Assembly (NCBI RefSeq): GCF_014699035.1
Contig: NZ_JACXAA010000006.1
Span: 124,001-188,000, forward strand
Length of the DNA: 64,000 bases
Direction of reading: 5' to 3'
Origin: Spirosoma validum
GTDB taxonomy: Bacteria; Bacteroidota; Bacteroidia; Cytophagales; Spirosomataceae
Below the pieces are notes generated by a model. The model did not search any database. It was not told where the DNA came from and saw only the letters and a program-made list of their open reading frames with translations. The position numbers and the translations under genes are program-made. Below are positions 44,150-50,644 of the stretch, one piece after another (the first letter of the stretch is position 1; the number at the start of each line of letters is the position of its first letter).

Positions 44150-45442
44150 TTAGTAGTGACATTTAGAACATTCCAGACCGCCAATATTAGCAACTTTAAG
44201 CGGTTCTTTGCTTTCCTTCCGGTGAAGAGCCACCAGTTTATCGTAGTAGGCGTTGTCTTTCGTATTCACTTCGGTCCGACGGTGGCAATCGATACACCAG
44301 CCCATCGTCAGCGATGATCGAGCTTCCATCACCTCCATTTTTTCGACCTCACCGTGGCAGGTTTGACACGCTACGTTCCCAACATTTACGTGTTGAGCGT
44401 GGTTGAAATACGCCAGATCAGGTAAGTTGTGAACCCGAATCCACTCAATTGGGCGATTCTCTTCAATAGCTGTATAAATCTTCTGAATTTCAGGCGACTC
44501 TTTTTTGATAACGCCGTGGCAGTTCATACAGATGTTGGCCGCTGGAATCGTAGCGCTTTTCCCTTTCTGTGCACCTGTGTGGCAGTAGTTACAGTCAATT
44601 TTATATTGACCAGCGTGAAGCTTGTGCGAGTAAGCAATTGGTTGCTTTGGCGCATATCCTTGCTGAATACCAATACCATAAGCGCCATCAATAGTCTCTT
44701 TAGCAGCAACTAAAAGAAATAACCAAATGACGATTGAGCGAAGTGTAGGATTGTTAAAGGTATTCGATAAACCTGTTTTTAGTCGTTGGCTGAACGTGGA
44801 AGGAATTTGAGTACCTTCTCCTATTGAGACAGGAGATACAGCTTTCGAAAGAATCGTTACGATAACCAACAGAACACCCAGGACGAGCAACATTACGACC
44901 AACAAGGCAACCAAAACAAGTGTAAAAAGCTCAGATGGGCCGCCACTTGTTGGCCCTGAACCGCCCGTACCACCTGCGTTTTTGGTATCTGCTGCTCCAG
45001 CAACATCTGCCGTAACCGCAGGTTTACCAGCCTGGTCGATGTAAGCCAAGATGCCATCAATATCAGCATCCGACAGACTCGGAAAACTTGACATTTGAAC
45101 CTTTCCGTTCGCATTAAACACCTGGTTTGCATATTGATCGCCAGAAGCAATCAGAGCCGAGGAGTTTTTAATCCACTTGTGCAACCAATCTCCTCCAGGC
45201 GCCCGTTCTTTGATTCCTTTCAGACCGGGACCAACTACCTTCTCACTCGTTACTGCATGGCATTGGGCGCAGTTATTGGTAAATAAGGTCTTCCCTTTTT
45301 CAACATCACCACCACCCCCTGCTGGGGCCGCTGGGGCCGCGGCACCGCCGGCTGCTGCATCCTGCGCCTTCACCTGAGCGTTAGCAAGCAACAGCATCAG
45401 AAATAAAGCGATGGTCCCACAGAGCTTGTATAAATGACTCAT
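44150..45442 (-). CDS. actA: ACIII cytochrome ActA with extra monohaem domain
   Basis: A 430-residue multihaem protein. A signal peptide (to about residue 26) leads to an Ala/Gly linker and a monohaem cytochrome c domain with CAQCH at 58-62. Two hydrophobic helices follow (ELFTLVLVALLVVMLLVLGV and a second near SIVIWLFLLVAAKETIDGAY), then the pentahaem ActA domain with CNYCH, CMNCH, CQTCH, CIDCH and CSKCH, giving six haem sites in all. ActA normally has only the five. The frame is open upstream to 45505, but Met at 45442 starts the signal peptide. This is the first gene of the respiratory operon. Confidence 0.92.
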   Translation of the reverse strand: MSHLYKLCGTIALFLMLLLANAQVKAQDAAAGGAAAPAAPAGGGGDVEKGKTLFTNNCAQCHAVTSEKVVGPGLKGIKERAPGGDWLHKWIKNSSALIASGDQYANQVFNANGKVQMSSFPSLSDADIDGILAYIDQAGKPAVTADVAGAADTKNAGGTGGSGPTSGGPSELFTLVLVALLVVMLLVLGVLLVIVTILSKAVSPVSIGEGTQIPSTFSQRLKTGLSNTFNNPTLRSIVIWLFLLVAAKETIDGAYGIGIQQGYAPKQPIAYSHKLHAGQYKIDCNYCHTGAQKGKSATIPAANICMNCHGVIKKESPEIQKIYTAIEENRPIEWIRVHNLPDLAYFNHAQHVNVGNVACQTCHGEVEKMEVMEARSSLTMGWCIDCHRRTEVNTKDNAYYDKLVALHRKESKEPLKVANIGGLECSKCHY

Positions 45443-45500
45443 TTTATAAACTCTATTAATTGAGCGAATCAACATAATCACTACTGCTTTTTTATTAGCG

Positions 45501-45531
45501 TCCAAAAGTACGACACGATTACTGTATAGGC
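45501..45531 (-). promoter_or_regulatory. Promoter of the ACIII-oxidase operon
   Basis: On the minus strand TTG (45531-45529) and TACTTTTG (45508-45501) are separated by 20 bp, a good Bacteroidota promoter. It lies 58 bp before the actA start at 45442 and no other gene start intervenes. It is the main candidate for driving the whole 17-kb operon. Confidence 0.7.
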
Positions 45532-45655
45532 AAAAATTGGTGTTTAGTTATTTGAACCGACGTTTTTATTTATATTGGTTCTAATTAAGCAAGTGATGAA
45601 TGGCAACTGGTACCTGACAAACATTGAGGATTATCGTTGTTTGTTGAAAACAAAA

Positions 45656-45697
45656 TGCCACTTTTCTAATATTCTATTTGGATATTAGAAAGTGGCA
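45656..45697 (-). terminator. Terminator after tRNA-Cys
   Basis: On the minus strand the segment from 45697 down to 45681 pairs with 45672-45656, about 16 bp with one bulged base. It begins 25 bases after the tRNA 3' end and is followed by TTTTG. Confidence 0.7.
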
Positions 45698-45722
45698 AAT
45701 GATCTACACTACTTATTATATG

Positions 45723-45793
45723 AGGTTCCGAGCGGATTCGAACCGCTGTACGAGGTTTTGCAGACCTCTGCCTAGCCACTCGGCCACGGAACC
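45723..45793 (-). tRNA. tRNA-Cys (GCA)
   Basis: The 71-base minus-strand segment folds as a cloverleaf. The acceptor arm is GGTTCCG/CGGAACC, the anticodon loop reads CTGCAAA (anticodon GCA), and the T-arm contains GGTTCGAATCC. The discriminator base is U, as required by cysteinyl-tRNA synthetase. CCA is not encoded. Confidence 0.97.
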
Positions 45794-46159
45794 TGATAAC
45801 CCAAACTTAACCGTCGTTATGTTTGGGAGTGCAAATATAGGTGTTTATTAGTTAGAGAGAAAGCTGGTTTAAAAAATCGTTTTGAATCTCGAGAATGAAT
45901 AAAAGATTCTACGTGGCTTTTCTACAATGTTAAAGGTCAGTAATCGTAAAATACCAGGTAAAAGGCTGTTTCTGTGATCACCAAAAAGTTATTACGATTC
46001 GTTAATTAACTTTTTGGTGAAATAGAAAGTAGTTCTTACAAAAGAATTGGCATCAATACCAAGTGCATAAAAAGGCTATTGAACTTCTAGACAGTTTAAA
46101 AACAGAAATGCCCCTATATTCTCAGACATAGGGGCATTTCCTCACAGACGTACTACCTT
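45794..46159. other. 366-bp intergenic stretch with one unexplained hairpin
   Basis: No gene is supported between tRNA-Cys and rpsA. It holds an exact 13-bp inverted repeat, CACCAAAAAGTTA (45979-45991) with TAACTTTTTGGTG (46007-46019), with a 15-base loop, and the rpsA terminator at its right end. The tRNA promoter should lie in the left part, just above 45793, but no clear box was seen. Confidence 0.6.
46105..46140 (-). terminator. Terminator of rpsA
   Basis: GAAATGCCCCTA (46105-46116) and TAGGGGCATTTC (46129-46140) form a perfect 12-bp stem with a 12-base loop, 20 bases after the rpsA stop. A perfect T-run is missing, but position and strength fit. Confidence 0.75.
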
Positions 46160-47947
46160 TTAGTTACGACCTTCCATTTGCTCTTTCAAAGCAGCCAGTG
46201 CGTCAAGATCACCTAACGTAGCACCACGCTCTGCCTGAGCTGGAGCTGTAGTCGCTTTTGGTGAAGACACTTTTGCAGCTTTTTGCTCTTTAGCAGGCTC
46301 ATTCTTCTCCTGCCACGTTTTTGTGTGCGAGAGCATGATCCGCTTCTCTTCTTTCGAGAATTCCGTTACTTTGAAGTCAAGCGTCTCGCCAACTTCAGCG
46401 AACGTGCCATCTTCTTTAGTCAAATTCTTTAGAGACGAGAAGCCTTCGATACCGTAAGGTAATTCCAGGGTTGCCATTTTGTCGTTCTTGCTGATGATTG
46501 TGCAACGATGAATTGTACCAACGGCAAATACGGTTTCAAAGGTATCCCATGGATTCTCTTCGAGTTGCTTATGACCCAGCGCTAGTCGACGGTTATCAAT
46601 GTCCAGCTCAAGAACAACTACTTCGAGTTCATCGCCAACTTTGATAAAATCAGAAGGGTGTTTGATCTTCTTTGTCCACGATAAATCCGATACGTGTACT
46701 AAGCCGTCGATACCCTCTTCCAATTCCAGGAATAAACCGAAATTAGTTAGGTTGCGGACAACGCCTTTGTGTTTCGTACCAACAGCATATTTAGTACGTA
46801 GCTCCGGACGAGTCCAAGGATCTTCGGTCAATTGCTTAATACCTAACGACATTTTCCGATCGTTCCGGTCAAGTGTCAACACAACGGCTTCCACTTCATC
46901 ACCAACTTTCAGGAACTCCTGTGGATTGCGAAGGTGCTGCGACCATGACATTTCTGACACGTGAATCAGTCCTTCAACACCCGGCATGATTTCAAGGAAT
47001 GCACCGTAGTCCGCTACATTCACAATCTTGCCTTTCACTTTCGAACCAACCTGAATATCTTCAGCCAGAGCATCCCAAGGATGGGCCTGTAGCTGCTTCA
47101 TGCCTAACGAAATACGCTTCTTGTCTTCGTCGAAATCAAGAACTACTACGTTGACTTTCTGATCGAGATGAAGAACTTCCGAAGGATGGCTGATACGACC
47201 CCACGAAATATCTGTGATGTGTAGCAGACCATCTACACCACCAAGATCGATGAATACACCGAAGTTGGTCATGTTCTTGATAACACCTTCCAGAACCTGA
47301 CCTTTTTCAAGGTTGTTCAGGATTTGAGCGCGTTGGGCTTCAAGGTCTTTTTCGATCAGGACTTTATGCGAAACAACGACGTTGTCATTAGCATAATTGA
47401 TCTTGACGACTTTAACCTCCATTTTCTTACCAACGAAAATATCGAAGTCACGAATTGGCTTCACGTCAATCTGCGATCCTGGCAAGAAGGCTTCAACACC
47501 ATAAATATCAACAATCAGACCGCCTTTCGTCCGGCGTTTTACGAAACCATCAATAACGAGGTCATCGTCCAAAGCCTTCTGAATTTTCTGCCAAGCTGTG
47601 ATTACCTTCGCTTTTTTGCGCGAAAGCACCAACTGGCCGTTGGGGTCTTCCTGATTTTCTACGTAAACTTCAATTTCATCCCCCATCTTCAGGTCCGGCA
47701 TATCCCGAAACTCCGAAGCAGGTACCAAGCCGTCCGACTTGAATCCGATGTTGAGTAATACTTCCCGGTCCGTTATCCCAACGACGGTTCCCATTACCAC
47801 TTCTTTTTCTTTAACCTCCGACAACGTATTGTCATACAGTTCCAACATCCGGTTGCGCTCCGCATCCGAATAGCCACTCCCAAAACCTTTGTTGTCTGCG
47901 CGGTCCCAATCAAATGCCGGCAGTTCGCGTTGCTGCGTTTTGCTCAT
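46160..47947 (-). CDS. rpsA: 30S ribosomal protein S1
   Basis: A 595-residue S1 protein with six S1 RNA-binding domains in tandem; domains 3-5 are the most alike (NFGVFIDLGGVDGLLHITDI, YGAFLEIMPGVEGLIHVSEM, NFGLFLELEEGIDGLVHVSD). S1 recruits mRNA to the 30S subunit. In Bacteroidota, where Shine-Dalgarno sites are weak, it is especially important. A Lys/Ala-rich tail ends the protein. The leader has a -7 box and a hairpin that may be a self-regulation site. Confidence 0.97.
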   Translation of the reverse strand: MSKTQQRELPAFDWDRADNKGFGSGYSDAERNRMLELYDNTLSEVKEKEVVMGTVVGITDREVLLNIGFKSDGLVPASEFRDMPDLKMGDEIEVYVENQEDPNGQLVLSRKKAKVITAWQKIQKALDDDLVIDGFVKRRTKGGLIVDIYGVEAFLPGSQIDVKPIRDFDIFVGKKMEVKVVKINYANDNVVVSHKVLIEKDLEAQRAQILNNLEKGQVLEGVIKNMTNFGVFIDLGGVDGLLHITDISWGRISHPSEVLHLDQKVNVVVLDFDEDKKRISLGMKQLQAHPWDALAEDIQVGSKVKGKIVNVADYGAFLEIMPGVEGLIHVSEMSWSQHLRNPQEFLKVGDEVEAVVLTLDRNDRKMSLGIKQLTEDPWTRPELRTKYAVGTKHKGVVRNLTNFGLFLELEEGIDGLVHVSDLSWTKKIKHPSDFIKVGDELEVVVLELDIDNRRLALGHKQLEENPWDTFETVFAVGTIHRCTIISKNDKMATLELPYGIEGFSSLKNLTKEDGTFAEVGETLDFKVTEFSKEEKRIMLSHTKTWQEKNEPAKEQKAAKVSSPKATTAPAQAERGATLGDLDALAALKEQMEGRN

Positions 47948-47978
47948 AAAAAAAAGTTTCCTGACCCTCTCGGTACAT

Positions 47979-48003
47979 CAGCCCGTAGGTCAATGGCGGG
48001 CTG
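47979..48003 (-). promoter_or_regulatory. Hairpin in rpsA 5' leader
   Basis: CAGCCCG (47979-47985) and CGGGCTG (47997-48003) form a 7-bp GC-rich stem with an 11-base loop, 32 bases upstream of the rpsA ATG and downstream of its -7 box. S1 represses its own translation in E. coli through leader structure; a similar role is an inference here. Confidence 0.5.
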
Positions 48004-48042
48004 ACTTTTGGTTGTAAATAGTTTGCCTTCAAAAAAGGACTG

Positions 48043-48050
48043 CAAAGATA
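48043..48050 (-). promoter_or_regulatory. -7 box of rpsA
   Basis: TATCTTTG on the minus strand fits TAnnTTTG, about 96 bases before the ATG. No TTG was found at the normal distance upstream. Confidence 0.5.
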
Positions 48051-48106
48051 GCAATTGCTTTGATAAAAAAGTTTCGAAAAAGGCAAAAGTCTTTGAAATA
48101 GAGGGA

Positions 48107-48214
48107 GAAAGGAGGAGGGGGACAAACGGGAGAAGAGGAAAAAAGGGAAAGTGATGCAGAACATCTTCTATTTTCCTTTCTTCTTCTCCTTCCGTTCGTC
48201 CCCCTCCTCCTTTC
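48107..48214. repeat. Imperfect purine/pyrimidine inverted repeat
   Basis: 48107-48150 (GGAGGAGGGGGAC-type purine tract) and 48172-48214 (its pyrimidine complement) pair over about 43 bases with a few mismatches. It lies just after the HNH gene stop and can fold into a long hairpin on either strand. One strand of each arm is almost pure purine, which also permits triplex DNA. Confidence 0.75.
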
Positions 48215-48226
48215 TTTTACTTTATC

Positions 48227-48742
48227 TTATCGAAATGCTTTCTCTTTTTTGGCTAAGAATGGCATCCAGCTTTGCTCGATAGATCCTGAGAACTCGCGCA
48301 AGAAAACCAGGAATGTAGGCTTGAAAGGTTTCTGGTGTAATTTGAGGTTTGCTTCTTCTGGGGTGAAATCGCCTTTGCGAGAATTACATCGTTTGCAGGC
48401 AGTGGCCAGATTATCCCAACTGGTTTTGCCCCCCCGCGACTTTGGCATAACATGATCAAGCGTTAAATCTTCGGTGGTTCCGCAGTACTGGCAATGATGG
48501 CCATCGCGCTTAAAAATGTTCTGCCGGGTAAGCATTACACCTTTATAGGGAAGATTTATGTACCGATGAAGCCGAATCACCGACGGCATCGGGAACTCTG
48601 CTGATACGGTTCGGAGCATGAATTGCTCGGATTCAGCAACAAGTTCGGCTTTTTCTAAATAAACCAGCAAGAATGCTTTGGGAACGGAGCAGATGCTGAG
48701 GGCACTGTAATCTTGATTTAAGACTAATACTTTCCTACCCAT
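48227..48742 (-). CDS. HNH endonuclease family protein
   Basis: A 171-residue protein with an HNH nuclease domain in its middle. CQYCGTTEDLTLDHVMPKSR followed by GGKTSWDNLATACKRCNSRK contains the two CxxC zinc pairs and the His-Asn-His core. The N-terminal half begins MGRKVLVLNQDY, typical of this widespread stand-alone bacterial family; its role (repair or other DNA processing) is not established. The frame extends 16 codons upstream, but Met at 48742 is the family start. It is not linked to a restriction or phage cluster. Confidence 0.9.
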   Translation of the reverse strand: MGRKVLVLNQDYSALSICSVPKAFLLVYLEKAELVAESEQFMLRTVSAEFPMPSVIRLHRYINLPYKGVMLTRQNIFKRDGHHCQYCGTTEDLTLDHVMPKSRGGKTSWDNLATACKRCNSRKGDFTPEEANLKLHQKPFKPTFLVFLREFSGSIEQSWMPFLAKKEKAFR

Positions 48743-48879
48743 AAACGTTTGAGATGCCTCTGTACGGTAGCAAGTTACAGAGTTATCCACATAAGGGCAA
48801 GCGTTGTAAAAAATTTAGTCAGCAGCTTTCTTGATTACCTAAATACTATCCATTAACGACTATTGACTGACATCTAAAA

Positions 48880-49341
48880 TTAATATCGTTCCCGTTGCAG
48901 ATCGCGTTCAACCTCACGCTCTTTAATGCTGTCGCGCTTATCATAAAGTTTCTTACCCTTGGCTAAGGCAATGTCTACTTTAGCAAAACCACGTTCGTTG
49001 GTGAAGAGACGGGTTGGTACGATTGTCAGGCCCTGATCCTTTAATTTTTCGGTCAGCCGTTTGATCTCGCGTTTCGTCAGCAAAAGTTTGCGATCACGAA
49101 GTGGTTCGTGATTATAGTGAGTCCCTTCGGTATAAACAGAAATGCTCATTTGGCGAACAAAAAGTTCGTCATTATGAATCACACAGTACGCATCCTGTAA
49201 ATTCACTTTCCCCTGCCGGATAGATTTAATTTCTGTACCGGTCAGAACTATACCTGCCGTATACGTTTCTAAAAACGAATATTCGAAGGATGCGCGTCGA
49301 TTACGGATATCAACTTGTTTAACAATAGAAGCAGAAGCCAT
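48880..49341 (-). CDS. smpB: SsrA-binding protein SmpB
   Basis: A 153-residue protein that binds tmRNA and brings it to stalled ribosomes. NRRASFEYSFLETYTAGIVL then TGTEIKSIRQGKVNLQDAYC is the conserved core, and the basic tail (KGKKLYDKRDSIKEREVERD) reads the mRNA channel. Length is normal. The tmRNA gene itself was not found in this window. Confidence 0.97.
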   Translation of the reverse strand: MASASIVKQVDIRNRRASFEYSFLETYTAGIVLTGTEIKSIRQGKVNLQDAYCVIHNDELFVRQMSISVYTEGTHYNHEPLRDRKLLLTKREIKRLTEKLKDQGLTIVPTRLFTNERGFAKVDIALAKGKKLYDKRDSIKEREVERDLQRERY

Positions 49342-49361
49342 AATAAATATAAACAGGGCTA

Positions 49362-49369
49362 CAAAGGTA
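49362..49369 (-). promoter_or_regulatory. -7 box of smpB
   Basis: TACCTTTG on the minus strand matches TAnnTTTG, about 20 bases before the ATG at 49341. A TTG lies only 12 bp further upstream, closer than usual. Confidence 0.5.
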
Positions 49370-49448
49370 GCCAGGTAAGACCAAGAACACCGGAAATTGC
49401 GGAGAGGTTTATCTCTTTAGGAGAAAATGACAATCCATAAAACAAGTT

Positions 49449-49493
49449 ATCCGTCTTCTGAGCGCGGCAAATGCATTCGCTCAGAAGACGGAT
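49449..49493 (-). terminator. Hairpin downstream of the OmpH-like gene
   Basis: ATCCGTCTTCTGAGCG (49449-49464) and CGCTCAGAAGACGGAT (49478-49493) form a perfect 16-bp stem with a 13-base loop, 51 bases after the OmpH-like stop. Confidence 0.75.
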
Positions 49494-49543
49494 ACGTAAG
49501 ACACGACAAAAATCAAGCGTCGGCTTTACTTGTTAGTACTACG

Positions 49544-50146
49544 TTATTTTTTGGGTTTTGTCTCTTTAGTCTGATACTCTTTGTTCAGTCCGTCGAGAAT
49601 CGTTTTTGTCTGATCGGCCGATGGATCGGCAAACAGGATACCTCCACCCTTTGTATAACCGAGCACAAATTCATATTTGTTCTGAGCGTTTATCTTCTTC
49701 AGATAATCGTAGATTTGGTCGTACAGCTCTTTATTTTTACTCTGCTCTTCAACAGCCAGATTTTGGGCTGCCCGTTCGCGATAAGCCAGAATATCCTGTT
49801 GCTCTTTTTGGAGAGAAGCTTCTGTAGCACGCCCCTGCTCCTGCGTCATCGTGGCAGCACGTTGCTGAAAGAAAGCCACTTTATTCTGGAGATTCCGGCC
49901 TTTAGCTGCCAGATCGTTCTCTAACTGGAACCGTTTGCTTTCGAGAACTTTTTGCGTGTCTTTGAAATATTCGTATTTGGTCAATAACGAATCGACGTTT
50001 ACATATACAATCGATTTACCTTTCGCTTCGGTTGAGGTCTTTGTTGCAGGAGCCGCTTCGGGCTGTTTGTCTTTGAAATGTAGATAATACAGTACAGCTA
50101 CGGCAATTGTCAGGATGACGTTCAGAATTAATGAGGCATTCTTCAC
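49544..50146 (-). CDS. OmpH/Skp-like periplasmic chaperone
   Basis: A 200-residue protein with one N-terminal membrane or signal helix (ASLILNVILTIAVAVLYYLH) and a long coiled-coil body (ENDLAAKGRNLQNKVAFFQQ onward), as in OmpH/Skp proteins that carry unfolded outer-membrane proteins. YVNVDSLLTKYEYFKDTQKV is the family start block. No ATG lies in the right place: the frame is open to a TTG at 50170, and a GTG at 50146 gives a neater helix start. A -7 box at 50181-50188 sits just upstream. Confidence 0.85.
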   Translation of the reverse strand: MKNASLILNVILTIAVAVLYYLHFKDKQPEAAPATKTSTEAKGKSIVYVNVDSLLTKYEYFKDTQKVLESKRFQLENDLAAKGRNLQNKVAFFQQRAATMTQEQGRATEASLQKEQQDILAYRERAAQNLAVEEQSKNKELYDQIYDYLKKINAQNKYEFVLGYTKGGGILFADPSADQTKTILDGLNKEYQTKETKPKK

Positions 50147-50180
50147 AGTAAAGAAATTGGTTAGTGACAAGTTTATCTTA

Positions 50181-50188
50181 CAAATGTA
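50181..50188 (-). promoter_or_regulatory. -7 box of the OmpH-like gene
   Basis: TACATTTG on the minus strand fits TAnnTTTG in the 60-bp gap upstream of the gene. It leaves a leader of about 30 bases to the GTG at 50146, supporting that start over the TTG. Confidence 0.45.
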
Positions 50189-50206
50189 GAGGGAATTATC
50201 GAATTA

Positions 50207-50578
50207 CTAGGAACGCCTGAGAGTACGATTTGCCATCTGAGTGCCGGTAATTTGTCGGACAAAGAAACCCGATAAGCCAGATAAGCCTCCAACCAATCCG
50301 CCCAGAATACCCGTTACTAGTATAAGGATAGCTTCATTATTGGTCTTAAAAAGTAAGCTGCTCATTCGACCAGTAAAGACTCCATCAGTACGTACGTGAA
50401 TGAGTAGTGCGTAGGCTACCCATACCAACATAATGCCTGCAAAGCCGTAAAAAAACGCGCGACCAGCACCTGGGCTGCGCCAGAAACAAACGCCAAACGC
50501 GACGACGGCCAGGCTCCACCAGGGCAGAATCAGTTGAGCCAATAAACTAAATATGGCAATGAGGATAATTTGAATCAT
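50207..50578 (-). CDS. Small membrane protein of unknown function
   Basis: A 123-residue protein with about four hydrophobic helices, including a Gly-rich one (ILVTGILGGLVGGLSGLSGF) near the C terminus. I recognise no family. The frame is open to a GTG at 50599, but Met at 50578 begins right at the first helix. It lies between the penicillin acylase gene (upstream, 66 bp) and the OmpH-like gene. Confidence 0.7.
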   Translation of the reverse strand: MIQIILIAIFSLLAQLILPWWSLAVVAFGVCFWRSPGAGRAFFYGFAGIMLVWVAYALLIHVRTDGVFTGRMSSLLFKTNNEAILILVTGILGGLVGGLSGLSGFFVRQITGTQMANRTLRRS

Positions 50579-50644
50579 AACATAATGGCTGGAAGCCACG
50601 AATTTTAGATAGATAAGAAGCTGCTTTCAGCCATGCTACGTTGG

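Noticed and set aside
45596-45690. Small plus-strand frame ATGAATGGC before tRNA-Cys
   Set aside because: About 31 codons with no recognisable features, ending inside the tRNA terminator hairpin; not supportable as a gene.
48227-48742. HNH protein as part of a restriction system, homing element or intron
   Set aside because: No methyltransferase, intron or split host gene nearby; the family is a common stand-alone housekeeping HNH protein.
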